Positions 17,054 to 26,879 of a stretch of 52,734 nt of DNA are shown in pieces (the first letter of the stretch is position 1; each line of letters opens with the position of its first letter). This DNA comes from Bacteroidales bacterium (GTDB taxonomy: Bacteria > Bacteroidota > Bacteroidia > Bacteroidales > P3), in contig SFPR01000014.1 of the NCBI GenBank assembly GCA_004551865.1, positions 1 through 52,734 on the forward strand, written 5' to 3'. The notes under the pieces were generated by a model, which searched no databases, was not told the DNA's origin, and was given only the letters and a program-made list of their open reading frames with translations. The position numbers were made by a program, and so were the translations under genes.

Positions 17054-20050
17054 TTATTTGTTTACGATTATTTGCTTTGTCGATTGTTTATCTTCCGAAA
17101 TCACTGTAAGGAAGTAAGTTCCGTTATCCAATCCTCCAAGGTCTATTCTCATATTTTCGCTCTTGCAGTTCTCTGCCTGATATACCACCTGACCCAATGT
17201 GTTTACTATTCTCACAGTGTGAGAGTTGGCAAATGGTGTGGTGATTGATATGTATGAACTTGCAGGATTTGGAGACACCTCAAACGTGAAGTCGTTTGCC
17301 ACATCTTGCAACGAAGAGTTGTCTTTCACATATATTGATACTTCGGTCGAATAGTCCTCAGGACAAGTAGAGATTTGAACTCTTGCCCTATATGAATACA
17401 TTGCTTCGGTTTGCGGTGTCTCGGTGTAGGTTGTTGCTGTGTTGCCTATGCTTTCCCACGCTTGATTGTCGATTTGGCGTTCCCAATCCAATATCGTTCC
17501 TCTGTAGGATTGCAATTTGAGTGTGCCTGTTGTAGCTCCGAGATTGATTGTATCGCCCACCGTTTTGGTGATTTTGCCTCCTCGAGATACCAAGACGTTC
17601 ATCAAAACAGTGTTACTTGTGTCTCTAATCAGTCCGTTTGAGATTACTATTCGGCGGTAATATGTGCTATCGTCAAGGCTCTCTGGTTGATAGTCTCGTT
17701 GGTCTGCTGTCTGAGTGGCATTGTACCAGCTGCCTGTCCTCTTTTTCTCCTGCCATTGGTAGGTAAAGTTGCCTCTTCCTCCCGTTGGTTCGCTTCCGAC
17801 CAAAAGAGCAGGTGTTCCTCCTGCACAGAACTCTTGATCAGAGCCTATGGTGTTGTTTTCTATTGCAGGATAGGTTGTTTGGAAGTTTCTCTTTATTCCA
17901 TAGACTGTTCCGACGGTTGTGGTCAAGTAGGCTCTGTAATAGTATCTCACGCCTTCCGAAAGGGTGTCGATTGTGTAGGTGAAAGCTCCCAACTCCGAAT
18001 CGGTGGAAACATACACCATGTTGCCGTCAATATCGGGATTTTCATTTGCATCAGTTGTGAAGGTAAATCCTTTGGCAACAAATTCGCCGTCGCCCAACGA
18101 TGTCAAATTGGCTTCAACCGTTGCAGAGTTGTTGCCCACATTGCTTGCCACTCTGGTAACTATTGTTCCCAAGCCGCTCAATGTGGTAAACTGAGAACGT
18201 TGTCCATATACTGTTCCGTTGGCATTTGTTGCGTATGCCTTAAAGTAGATTGTCGAGCTTGGAACAAGGGAGGTTAGTTGAACAGAGAACACTCTGCCTG
18301 TGGAGTCTGAAGGAACTACAGTGATGTTTCCTTCTGTCATGTTGTCAAGGTCTTCTGCACTCAAACTCCAAACAATTCCTCTTTCGGTGATTGCATCTTC
18401 TGCTGCCGCAGGTTCATATACTATACTTCCCCAAGTCAAAGCTGTCAAAGAGGTTATTGAAGACGAGCTTACGCTGTCGGTAATTGTTGCCGGCAAAACA
18501 GACATGAAGTTGAACCTCATCACACTATCGTTTTCAAAACGTATGTTTGTTATCGGTTTTCCGGTCAATGTTCCGTTTTTGAGGGTGGAAGCAGGTGTTG
18601 TTTCGTCGGTAAAGTTGGTTTTTCCGGTAGCTCCCGGGAATGGGGCGCGATTTGTCTCTGCGTCTGACTCAACTCCGGATGCCGTACGAACAAAGTAGCC
18701 TCTATCGTTAGGGTTTACGTTGATTTGATTGCTTCCCGAATTAAACCAAGGGTTGATTTTGTTCCAATCACAATGGTATATCATCATTCCTTCGCCGGGA
18801 AGATAGTTGTCCCAATCGGTCTTCTTTCTGTTTTCGACCATAAATCCCTCGCTGTTTGACAAAGGAATGTAGTATGCAACGGTGGTATCAAACGAATTGA
18901 TTGCAGGAAGGTAAATGTTTTCTCTTGTTGCGGTGAGGGTGTCAAAGTCAAACCAATTTGCAATCCATCTTTCCATTGCAGACAATCCGACAGGTGTTGC
19001 ACTATTGTTCATATAAGAGCCGCTTGCCATCAAATCCCAATCGCCGGGAGTGTAGGCATTTCCGCCCGAAGCGTCATAATCGGTGTCGTAAAAGTCAGGA
19101 AATCCCAACACATGACCAAACTCGTGGCATATTGTTCCGATTCCGTCCATTGCAACGGAGTTTCTCTTCTCTGCCGAGCAAGAGTAGGCACTGAAACGCA
19201 CCCCGTCTTTGATTATGCTGTTAGCGACATTGCTTCGGTGCGGCCAAATCTCGTTTGCATTTCCCGTCGAAGACTCGGGAGTGCCTGCAAAAATGATATG
19301 AATGGCATCGACCCTGTTATCGCCGTCGTTGTCGTAGTCGGCATAGTTCACATCGGCATCTGCGGCGTTGATTGCGTGCGAAACAAAGTAAGCTATGTTT
19401 GCATCGTGATAGCCTCCCTGATTGCCTCCATAGTATGACATCGGATTAGGAAGAGTGTATGGTCCTGCAACATCAATATCCATGATGAATTGTCCGTCAG
19501 AATTGTCTCTGTAATAGTCTTTCACCGAACCTGTACCGTTGTAATTGTCTTGGCTTACGAGGTTTACAAAGTCTTGATTGGTATATGTGAAAGGCAAATC
19601 GCTAAATCCCACAAGTATGACCAACAATTTCACCGTTCCCAATGAAGGATATTTGCTATCGTCCGACACCATTGCGGCAGGAGATGAGAGCTTCATCTGC
19701 TCAATTTGACTTGTAGAATAGAAAAGATTGACAGGCAGTGTAGCCAAAAATGCTATCTCTTCGGCAGAACGTTCATTGGCATTTGCAGCCAAGTACTTTG
19801 AAGCAACAAGGTCTCCGTTTTCGTCCAAAATTCCGTAGGTGAAGAAACCCTCTTGGTTTCTTACCAAGGTGTATTGGTCTATGGTTTTTGCCCAATTTAC
19901 AGTTTCGTCTCCTCCAAGGACGAAAGTAAGCATTTTACCGTTGGGTTGGCGTATTGTTACAGCCTCTCTTTTTGCCGGAATGGCAAATGCCACGCTGCCG
20001 ACTGCCATCAGCAACAAAAGCATCATCGTTTTTAGTAAATTCTTTCTCAT
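17054..20050 (-). CDS. M6-family metalloprotease with T9SS sorting domain (first of two)
   Basis: The 998-aa secreted protease has a signal peptide (MLLLLMAVGSVAFA). A propeptide-like region follows, then an M6 (immune inhibitor A-like) catalytic domain with zinc motif 'CHEFGHVLGFPDFYDTD' (His309, Glu310, His313) and 'GDWDLMASGSY'. Residues about 520-850 hold Ig/FN3-like modules. The C-terminus 'FEVSPNPASSYISI...GLDNGTYFLTVISEDKQSTKQIIVNK' is a T9SS type A sorting signal. It is expected to cross the outer membrane by T9SS and be attached to the surface or released. It is paralogous to the next gene upstream, with the same domain order. Such proteases degrade host or dietary protein; the exact substrate is unknown. 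Confidence 0.9.
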   Translation of the reverse strand: MRKNLLKTMMLLLLMAVGSVAFAIPAKREAVTIRQPNGKMLTFVLGGDETVNWAKTIDQYTLVRNQEGFFTYGILDENGDLVASKYLAANANERSAEEIAFLATLPVNLFYSTSQIEQMKLSSPAAMVSDDSKYPSLGTVKLLVILVGFSDLPFTYTNQDFVNLVSQDNYNGTGSVKDYYRDNSDGQFIMDIDVAGPYTLPNPMSYYGGNQGGYHDANIAYFVSHAINAADADVNYADYDNDGDNRVDAIHIIFAGTPESSTGNANEIWPHRSNVANSIIKDGVRFSAYSCSAEKRNSVAMDGIGTICHEFGHVLGFPDFYDTDYDASGGNAYTPGDWDLMASGSYMNNSATPVGLSAMERWIANWFDFDTLTATRENIYLPAINSFDTTVAYYIPLSNSEGFMVENRKKTDWDNYLPGEGMMIYHCDWNKINPWFNSGSNQINVNPNDRGYFVRTASGVESDAETNRAPFPGATGKTNFTDETTPASTLKNGTLTGKPITNIRFENDSVMRFNFMSVLPATITDSVSSSSITSLTALTWGSIVYEPAAAEDAITERGIVWSLSAEDLDNMTEGNITVVPSDSTGRVFSVQLTSLVPSSTIYFKAYATNANGTVYGQRSQFTTLSGLGTIVTRVASNVGNNSATVEANLTSLGDGEFVAKGFTFTTDANENPDIDGNMVYVSTDSELGAFTYTIDTLSEGVRYYYRAYLTTTVGTVYGIKRNFQTTYPAIENNTIGSDQEFCAGGTPALLVGSEPTGGRGNFTYQWQEKKRTGSWYNATQTADQRDYQPESLDDSTYYRRIVISNGLIRDTSNTVLMNVLVSRGGKITKTVGDTINLGATTGTLKLQSYRGTILDWERQIDNQAWESIGNTATTYTETPQTEAMYSYRARVQISTCPEDYSTEVSIYVKDNSSLQDVANDFTFEVSPNPASSYISITTPFANSHTVRIVNTLGQVVYQAENCKSENMRIDLGGLDNGTYFLTVISEDKQSTKQIIVNK

Positions 20051-20129
20051 TGTTTATTATTTGTTTTTTGTTTTCTCTCTAAGAACGCTTTTTGTTATCA
20101 TTTAGGTATTTGAAACCATATTTATAATT

Positions 20130-23057
20130 TTAATATCTGCTCACCACTAACTTAATAACGTATGTCTCTTTGCTCTGTCTATCTTCTATCTTCATTAGAT
20201 ATACTCCGCTCGGATAGCAAGAGATGTCCAACAGATAGGTCGATAGAGAAAAACAATCCTCAAAGACTTTTTTCGATTGGGCATCATAGAGCGAACAACA
20301 CAGTGTTTTGCCTTGCTGATTGGCTATTTTTACAAAATCGCTCGCCGGATTAGGATAGACAACATAAAGTTCTTCGGGTTTAATATCGTCAAGCGAAACA
20401 TCGTGTTGCACATATATCTTTGCCACTTCGGAATGTGCAATCGGACATTGCTCCAACTGCACTGCCACTCTGAGATATACGCTGTCTGAAAAGCCGGGAG
20501 TGTAGGCTATGGAGCTGTCGGCAGGAGCATTTATGCTGCTCCACGAAAGGCTGTCGGCAGAGTGTTGCCACGAGAGTGGCGTTCCGACGTTTTTAATGAG
20601 CGAAAGGGTGTCAGTTTCGGAGCTGAGCCAATCGGTCTTTGTTTTGATTTTACCTCCCTGTGATTGTTTGACTTCGACGTTTATCACGTTGCTTGTGTCC
20701 TTAATGGCGTATGAGAACACTATTCTCCTAAATGAGGTAGGCTCGTTCAGCTCTCCTACAACATAATCTTTGAAAGTGTTGTCGTTTTGTGCCTCCTGCC
20801 AAGAAGAGCCTTGCGTTTTCTGTTGCCAAAGGTAGGTAAAGTTGCCCTGACCTGCACAAGGCTGAGAGCCTGTTATCGTTCCAAACACATCTCCCTCACA
20901 ACCGGACATTTCTGCCGCAATTTCATTGTTCTCTATCGGCACATAGAGCGTTGTGGCATAGGCTTGTGTTGCATACTTTGTACCCAAAATTGTTTTGCAG
21001 TAGGTTGCAAAGTAATACTTTGTGGCTTGCTGCAAACCGCTTATCTCGGTTGAGAAGGTTGTAAAGTCTCCTTGAAAACTTATATGATTGTCGTCTATCG
21101 TCGGAGAGGGCAGTGTGTCATAGCAAATGCCATATTCTATCACAGGATAGTCGCCCTCAACAAGTTTTTTGCCTCCCAGAGTCATCGAATTGAGGGTTAT
21201 GTTGCTTGCATGCTCTGTTTTCAATATGGGTTGTCCGTCTCGTGTCGAGAAATAGTAAGATGTGCCATAAACAGTGTCTGTTTCGCCAACGTAGGCAGCC
21301 CTATAATAATAGGTGGTAAGGTAATTCAAATTGCTCAACTCACATATCAAAGTATCGTTGCTCACACTTGTTGCGGCAACAAAGGTTTGTGTTGCAAAAT
21401 TGCTTTGAGTGTCTATTGCAAACCCTCTGAGAGAGTAGTCATACAAGCCCTCATAGTATTCGTATGCGGTCAATCGCACCGATATGGTCGAGAGAAACTC
21501 TGCCGAATTGAGAGTTTTGATAAAGGCAGAGCTGTCGGGCTGCAAAAAGTCGAAGCTCACAATCGAGCTTATGGTGTCTCTTGTGATATTGGTAATCGGT
21601 TTATTGAGCTGTTCTCCGCTCCAAAGACGGCTGTTCGGCTCGGCATAGTCGGTAAAAAAGTCATTGTAAAACGGATGTGGGAAAGCATCGCTTCTCACAC
21701 TCGCCAAGGTTTCGTTGGCATCGGCTTCCTCAATGTCGCATCTTTGAAAGCTCGGGTCGCAGTTGATGCAATTATCCCCTGTGTTCTTGATATGGTATAT
21801 CAACATTCCGCTTGCAGGAATGTAAGTGTCCCAAGAGGATTGCCTTCTGTTTTCCAAAATAAAGTACTCGTCTTCGTAGGGGGTTGTGATGATGTAAGCC
21901 CGATTTGAGTCGGTGATTGCAGGCAGCGAATAAGTCCCTACAAGGGTCAGAGTGTCCAAAGAGAGCCAACCGAGGCGGCTTCGTTCGTTGGCATTGAAGG
22001 CGGCAGGAGTATCTCCGTTGTTGTTGTAACTTCCCGACGACATTATGCTCCACGACGACAAAGCTATGGCATTTCCACCCGTTGCTTCGTAGTCTGTATC
22101 GTAAAAGTCGGGCAAACCTAACACGTGTCCAAATTCATGACACACCGTTCCTATTCCGTCCATGATTACTCCGCGTTTCTCTCCCGAGCAAGAGTAGTCG
22201 CAAAGCGTCTTGCCATCAAATGTTCTCGGCAAACCGTCCTCTTCGGTTATGAACCAGCGGTGCGGCCAAATCGCATTGGCTTCTCCTGTTCTCGACTGAG
22301 GACCTCCGGCAAAGATAATATGCACGGCATCTATCCTTCCGTCGTTGTCCATGTCAAACTGTGAGAAATCAATCGAGGCATCAACCAAGCTGCAAGCCTC
22401 CGAAACCATTTCTTTGGGTCTGACATCAGAAAAGCTCTCGCCCGGAGCACCATAATAAGCCATGTTGTTTGACAACATAACAGGACCTGCCACCGTAGGA
22501 TTGAGGTCAAGCAAGCCATTGGAACAGTCTCTGAAATAATCTTTCACGCTTCCGCTCGCTCCACCTGAGGAATACCCTTGTTGGGAAAAGAGGTTTTGAA
22601 ACTCTGTGGCGGTGTAGGTAAATAGTCGGTCGGGAAATTCGACCAAGATAACCAACAAATTATTTGTTCCGGTGGTCGGATAGGACTTTCGCTCTGCAAG
22701 ATTCTTTGAATGGTTTGCATATTGCGGCAGTGGTTTCAATCCTTTGCTCACCTTAGAAAGGAAGATTTGCTCTTCGGCTGTTCTCATTGCAGGATTGGTT
22801 GCAAGATATTTTGACACCACAACTTCGCCCGCAGAGTTTTGATAGGCATAACAATAGTCCGCATTTTGGTTTGGCAGTATGGTATATCCGTCCGAGGTAA
22901 CGGCATAGTTGAACCATTCATCTCCACGAAGGTAAAGCTCCAACACTCTTCCGTCGCTTTGTATAAGTCTCTTCAATGTTGTGTCTGCCGGATTGGCTTT
23001 AACAACAAGCGATAGCAACAATAGCAATCCACAAATGGCTGTACTTGTTTTGTTCAT
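20130..23057 (-). CDS. M6-family metalloprotease with T9SS sorting domain (second of two)
   Basis: The ATG at 23057 gives a 975-aa protein with signal peptide 'AICGLLLLLSLVVKANP'; an in-frame TTG at 23066 is less likely. The catalytic motif 'CHEFGHVLGLPDFYDTD' has His307, Glu308 and His311, and 'SSWSIMSSGSYNNNGDTP' contains the M6 Met turn. The middle is made of Ig/FN3-like modules ('TLNSMTLGGKKLVEGDYPVIEYGICYD'). The end 'LYVVYPNPASDFVKIANQQGK...CYPSGVYLMKIEDRQSKETYVIKLVVSRY' is a T9SS type A sorting domain. It is clearly a tandem paralogue of the next gene but diverged along the whole length, so the duplication is old. It has its own promoter and sits 79 nt upstream of its paralogue. Confidence 0.9.
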   Translation of the reverse strand: MNKTSTAICGLLLLLSLVVKANPADTTLKRLIQSDGRVLELYLRGDEWFNYAVTSDGYTILPNQNADYCYAYQNSAGEVVVSKYLATNPAMRTAEEQIFLSKVSKGLKPLPQYANHSKNLAERKSYPTTGTNNLLVILVEFPDRLFTYTATEFQNLFSQQGYSSGGASGSVKDYFRDCSNGLLDLNPTVAGPVMLSNNMAYYGAPGESFSDVRPKEMVSEACSLVDASIDFSQFDMDNDGRIDAVHIIFAGGPQSRTGEANAIWPHRWFITEEDGLPRTFDGKTLCDYSCSGEKRGVIMDGIGTVCHEFGHVLGLPDFYDTDYEATGGNAIALSSWSIMSSGSYNNNGDTPAAFNANERSRLGWLSLDTLTLVGTYSLPAITDSNRAYIITTPYEDEYFILENRRQSSWDTYIPASGMLIYHIKNTGDNCINCDPSFQRCDIEEADANETLASVRSDAFPHPFYNDFFTDYAEPNSRLWSGEQLNKPITNITRDTISSIVSFDFLQPDSSAFIKTLNSAEFLSTISVRLTAYEYYEGLYDYSLRGFAIDTQSNFATQTFVAATSVSNDTLICELSNLNYLTTYYYRAAYVGETDTVYGTSYYFSTRDGQPILKTEHASNITLNSMTLGGKKLVEGDYPVIEYGICYDTLPSPTIDDNHISFQGDFTTFSTEISGLQQATKYYFATYCKTILGTKYATQAYATTLYVPIENNEIAAEMSGCEGDVFGTITGSQPCAGQGNFTYLWQQKTQGSSWQEAQNDNTFKDYVVGELNEPTSFRRIVFSYAIKDTSNVINVEVKQSQGGKIKTKTDWLSSETDTLSLIKNVGTPLSWQHSADSLSWSSINAPADSSIAYTPGFSDSVYLRVAVQLEQCPIAHSEVAKIYVQHDVSLDDIKPEELYVVYPNPASDFVKIANQQGKTLCCSLYDAQSKKVFEDCFSLSTYLLDISCYPSGVYLMKIEDRQSKETYVIKLVVSRY

Positions 23058-23079
23058 AACGTTCAAAAAATTGAAGTGG

Positions 23080-23111
23080 CAAAGTTACAAGAAAAAATCT
23101 TATCTGCCAAA
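23080..23111 (-). promoter_or_regulatory. Promoter of the M6 protease pair
   Basis: On the - strand TTTG (23111-23108), a 20-nt spacer and TAACTTTG (23087-23080). The start codon is 23 nt downstream, so the leader would be very short. Confidence 0.65.
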
Positions 23112-23122
23112 CGGCGGAACAC

Positions 23123-23157
23123 AAAAAAAATGAGGAACTACCTCAAAGGATAGTTCC
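23123..23157 (-). terminator. Terminator of the 746-aa T9SS cargo gene
   Basis: On the - strand the arms GGAACTA and TAGTTCC (23157-23151 and 23140-23134) are followed by eight T (23130-23123). It lies 29 nt after the stop. Confidence 0.8.
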
Positions 23158-23185
23158 CCAAATCTGAAACCTAGAAAATTTCAAA

Positions 23186-25426
23186 CTATCTGTTCACAAC
23201 GAACTTCTTGGTTTGTTTTTCTCCGTTCACTGTCAAAGTGTAGAAGTAAGTACCGTTAGCCAAGTCAGAAGTGCTTAGGTTTACATTGTAAGATGTTCCG
23301 GCAACTTGGTTTCCTTGGTTCATGGTCTTAACTGTTCTTCCCATGATGTCAGTGATTACTATTTCAACATTTCCTGACTTGTTCAAAGAGTAAGAAATGG
23401 TTGCATCGTTGTTTGCAGGGTTAGGGTAAACGTTCAAAGAAGAAGTTACAGCTATATCCTCAGGCAAAGATGCAGTTGTTCCAACTATCATACGAATCAT
23501 AGGAGTTCTTCCGTCTGAATAATCAGGCATATAGAATCTACCACCCCAAGCGTAAACATCGTTGAAGTTAGATTGGCATACCAACATCAAAGAACTGTAG
23601 TATCCATCGCCGGGACCAAATGTTCCCAAACCGGGATCGTCAGTTGCAACAGCAAACTTACCTGTTTCTGCCATACGATAGCAAGCATAGTAAACTTCAT
23701 TTGGCTCAAGTTTTACGCTGTTAGGGAACTCCATAAAGATTGTAGTGAAATCACGAGAAATTTCAAGACGAGAGTCATCTGACCAAAGACCATTGTTAAG
23801 GTCGCTTTCTTGTACTTCATATACAGGAGTAACAACAGGGTTGCCCCATGCGTCTTCTACATCGATAACATAATCATCTAAAGATGTTAGTTCAGGGTTT
23901 ATCTTTCTCAACTTACCTTGGATTGCAGCACCTGCACGGCAAGAGTCTGCAGCAGGAACAACCTCGATACCTTTAATCCATCTTTCAGATGTGTTGTTTT
24001 GGTTTATGCTGTAAGGCAAACAAACTTCGTATCCTGCCAATGTGTAAGCAGCTTCGTCTGTCAAATATCCGTCAGGAGTAAATCCGTAAGAGAATTGTCT
24101 CTTTTCAACCAAAATGTTTCTGTCTTTTGCCCATTGGTAGCAAGTTTCGTCAGTAAGCATTGGTCCGACAACTGCAAATGCAGTAGTATCGTCAAGAGCA
24201 GAAACAACCTCATTGCCCGACATTACAACAGATGCTGCAATGTAGTTTCCAACTTCTGAGTATGGCAAGTGGTTGCTGTAAGAGTAGAACTCCACATAAC
24301 GTTGTTCTGTTGTGTCAGTTACAACGCCTGCATCATTTGTCTCAAATACTCTTGTAAGAGTGTTGCTCAATGTATCAGGTTCTGAAACGTTTGCAGACAC
24401 CAAAGTGTATGTTGCTGCATCGTTTTCATCATATTCAACTTTGCTGAATTGGTTCTCAATGTGAGCGTCATAATAGTCGTTTCCTCCTGTGTTTTCAAGA
24501 TAAACAAGGTTTATCAAAGTATCAGGCATCAATCCCTCAGGGATTAAGTGATATGCGTTCATGCAATAAATCTCTTTGATAACATCAACTCTGTTTTCAG
24601 GAGCTTCTCCCATGTAGATATCATCAAGGAACCAAGTGTAACCATGAGGTTGGCTTGCGTTTGCAGGCGAGTACAAACGAAATCTGATGTAAGTCATTTG
24701 GTCTTCGCTTGCAGCAACTGAGTTCGCATTGTAAGTTCCCTTAGGAAGAGTAACACGCTTTGTTCCCCAATCTGCATCATTAGCATTCAATTCCAAACCT
24801 CTTGTGTTGAACTCTATAGAGTCGTATGTTGAAAATGTAGGGTCGTTACTCCAATCGATAAAGTAACGGTCAGAGTTAAATCTTTGAAGTACTTGGTTGA
24901 AGTAAATATCAACTGCGTTCTTTTCAAAAGTTTCGATTGCAGGCAAAGTTACAGTTACTTCAAGGTCTACGACGTTCTGTCCTGCCTGCCAAATATCCAA
25001 CATACTTACGTATGCAAAGCCGTTGTCGGCAGAAGAAGGAATGGTATAATACGCACCATATCTTTCGTTGTCAAAAATCCAATAACCATCTTGGTCAAAT
25101 CCCCAGAAAGTATAAGAACGTGCTCCTTCTGCTCCCATAGGGTCTGTGGTGTTTGGTTGAAGGTTCCAGCCCATTCCTGTAGCTGCATGACGAGGTCCTG
25201 AACCGAAAGTGTAGGTTGTAGGATCAGAAAAGTCGCACAATAGTGTTCTTTCTCCGTCCTTACGTCCGTCAAAGTTTTGCTTTTGCTTCTTCTCGAGCTT
25301 CATGACATTTGCTTTGTCAAATGAACTCCTTTGCGTTTTTTGTAGTGCATCTGCCTTGATACCAACTTGTGCAAAAGCTCCACTTGTACCAATCAACAAT
25401 GCCAACGCCAATAATGTTTTCTTCAT
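23186..25426 (-). CDS. T9SS-sorted secreted protein of unknown function
   Basis: The 746-aa protein begins with a signal peptide (MKKTLLALALLIGTSGAFAQ) and ends with a T9SS type A sorting domain ('LNVYPNPANNDATISYSLNKSG...LANGTYFYTLTVNGEKQTKKFVVNR'). Between them, residues 65-280 look like a carbohydrate-binding or jelly-roll type beta-domain with many aromatic residues ('YWIFDNERYGAYYTIPSS'). The rest contains more beta-rich modules rich in Asp, Thr and Tyr. I do not recognise a catalytic motif. It has its own promoter and terminator, so it is a separate unit from the proteases. It is probably a surface or secreted structural, binding or adhesin protein. Confidence 0.8.
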   Translation of the reverse strand: MKKTLLALALLIGTSGAFAQVGIKADALQKTQRSSFDKANVMKLEKKQKQNFDGRKDGERTLLCDFSDPTTYTFGSGPRHAATGMGWNLQPNTTDPMGAEGARSYTFWGFDQDGYWIFDNERYGAYYTIPSSADNGFAYVSMLDIWQAGQNVVDLEVTVTLPAIETFEKNAVDIYFNQVLQRFNSDRYFIDWSNDPTFSTYDSIEFNTRGLELNANDADWGTKRVTLPKGTYNANSVAASEDQMTYIRFRLYSPANASQPHGYTWFLDDIYMGEAPENRVDVIKEIYCMNAYHLIPEGLMPDTLINLVYLENTGGNDYYDAHIENQFSKVEYDENDAATYTLVSANVSEPDTLSNTLTRVFETNDAGVVTDTTEQRYVEFYSYSNHLPYSEVGNYIAASVVMSGNEVVSALDDTTAFAVVGPMLTDETCYQWAKDRNILVEKRQFSYGFTPDGYLTDEAAYTLAGYEVCLPYSINQNNTSERWIKGIEVVPAADSCRAGAAIQGKLRKINPELTSLDDYVIDVEDAWGNPVVTPVYEVQESDLNNGLWSDDSRLEISRDFTTIFMEFPNSVKLEPNEVYYACYRMAETGKFAVATDDPGLGTFGPGDGYYSSLMLVCQSNFNDVYAWGGRFYMPDYSDGRTPMIRMIVGTTASLPEDIAVTSSLNVYPNPANNDATISYSLNKSGNVEIVITDIMGRTVKTMNQGNQVAGTSYNVNLSTSDLANGTYFYTLTVNGEKQTKKFVVNR

Positions 25427-25482
25427 TTTTTTGATTGTTTTTTGTAAGAAATTATTTGTTTATACTTCTCTCATTGAATTTG

Positions 25483-25513
25483 CAAATATAGCAATTTTGC
25501 AAATACCACCAAT
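25483..25513 (-). promoter_or_regulatory. Promoter of the 746-aa T9SS cargo gene
   Basis: On the - strand ATTG (25513-25510), a 19-nt spacer and TATATTTG (25490-25483). The leader is about 50 nt. Confidence 0.65.
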
Positions 25514-25591
25514 CTCTAAAACGTTTTTTTTGTCAAAAAGTTGCCATTTTTGCCGAAAATCTTTTCCGAGCCTCTCTTTCCCATAGCGAAC

Positions 25592-25626
25592 AAAACGGCG
25601 TTTTATTCTGATTAAACCGCCGTTTT
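25592..25626 (-). terminator. Hairpin after the murA operon
   Basis: AAAACGGCG (25592-25600) and CGCCGTTTT (25618-25626) form a perfect 9-bp stem, 79 nt after the last stop of the helicase-DUF4290-murA-arginase-like operon. It has the same stem core as the hairpin at 14021-14068. Confidence 0.6.
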
Positions 25627-25704
25627 ATCCGTCCAAATCGGGGTTTTGCCACATCAAAACACCCTTTCGCCAAAAGCTATGTCGTTAGCTGATAATCAAT
25701 ACGT

Positions 25705-26874
25705 TCAGAGGTTAAGTTTGCTATATGCCAAAAGCCAGCGGTCGGGAAGGTTGCCCTGCATTGCTTCATTATAGTCGTTGTAAGTGCATGGGACAAGGAA
25801 GTGTCGAAGATACTTTTGTTGCAAATCGTCGGGGCAGCTGACCTGCATCCACCAGCGTTCGCTCTTCTTGCTCTTGTAAAACACTATCGTTCTGTCGTCC
25901 GACATGATGACATTGAACTTGTAATAGTTTGTTTGGTCTTTGTACGGATAGTCGTTCTTTCGCCAATTATAGCCCTCAATGAAGTACCATAGTGCATGGG
26001 AAAGCAACTTGGCAGTTCTGCAATCAATATCGTCCTCTGCCTTATAGCCGTATAGTCCCATTGAGGTGAGCTTGTCGCTCATGCCTGCAAAGTTCACTAT
26101 CTTGCAAAACTCTTCTCCGTAAAGTCCGTGAGGGTTCTTGCTGCACGGAGCATCGGAAGCCCTGAGCGAACTTACGTCTGCCATAAACATATCGGCATTG
26201 CGAACAAGCGGCTCTGTGGTTTCTATTTTGTTTTGTATCTCTCCGAGGCGATAGGTCTCGAACTTCATTCGGTGCATAAGGTCAATCAACGAGTGCGATA
26301 CCAAATAGGATTGGTAGGCAACGTGGGTGTAGTTAAACAAGTAGTTGGGTTGATTGCAAAAAAGGTAGTTGAGGAAGTTGTGGTTGGTTATTCCCTCCTT
26401 TATGTCTGCAAAATCTATCTCGCTGTCGATGTTGAACACGTTGATAATCTGTCCTATCTGTTCGTATGCAGTGTAATTTCCCACTGCCATGTCGTTGTCT
26501 TGTGCCAATATAATGGGTATAACCCTGTTTCGCAACAATATATTGCAGACTTCTGACAAGGCGGCGTAGGTGTCTTTGCGTGTTCTGCCCGATTTGAGGT
26601 TGCCAAAATCGACAAGACGCAACGATTTCCTATGTTGTTTGAGGCTGTATAGTTGTTTTCTTATCACATCGGCACTGCAAATGCGGCTTTCCTTGCTCTC
26701 GCTCTCGCCTCTCACTCCCACTATTGCCATGTCGGCAACAATGTTTGTCATGTCCATGTCTATCGTTCTCTCGTCGGTGTTTATCAACACCCGTCTCGAC
26801 AAGCTGTCTTCCGGCAAGGCTTCCAAAGAAAGGTATTCGGCATCTACCGGATTAAAATACAAATTGATATTCAT
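25705..26874 (-). CDS. Arginase-fold protein with degenerate metal site
   Basis: The 389-aa protein follows the ureohydrolase (arginase/formimidoylglutamase) fold. The expected metal-ligand motifs are changed. The usual GGDHS is 'LAQDNDMAVGNY' (124-128), DAHxD is 'FNIDSEIDF' (147-154), and SxDxDxxDP is 'MADVSSLRASDAP' (231-243). Several ligand Asp/His are missing, so classical Mn2+ urea or formamide hydrolysis is doubtful. Homologues next to murA occur in Bacteroidota, as far as I recall. It begins 5 nt after murA on the same strand and ends the operon. It might be a pseudoenzyme with a structural or regulatory role, or have another chemistry; function not assigned. Confidence 0.7.
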   Translation of the reverse strand: MNINLYFNPVDAEYLSLEALPEDSLSRRVLINTDERTIDMDMTNIVADMAIVGVRGESESKESRICSADVIRKQLYSLKQHRKSLRLVDFGNLKSGRTRKDTYAALSEVCNILLRNRVIPIILAQDNDMAVGNYTAYEQIGQIINVFNIDSEIDFADIKEGITNHNFLNYLFCNQPNYLFNYTHVAYQSYLVSHSLIDLMHRMKFETYRLGEIQNKIETTEPLVRNADMFMADVSSLRASDAPCSKNPHGLYGEEFCKIVNFAGMSDKLTSMGLYGYKAEDDIDCRTAKLLSHALWYFIEGYNWRKNDYPYKDQTNYYKFNVIMSDDRTIVFYKSKKSERWWMQVSCPDDLQQKYLRHFLVPCTYNDYNEAMQGNLPDRWLLAYSKLNL

Positions 26875-26879
26875 CGTGT

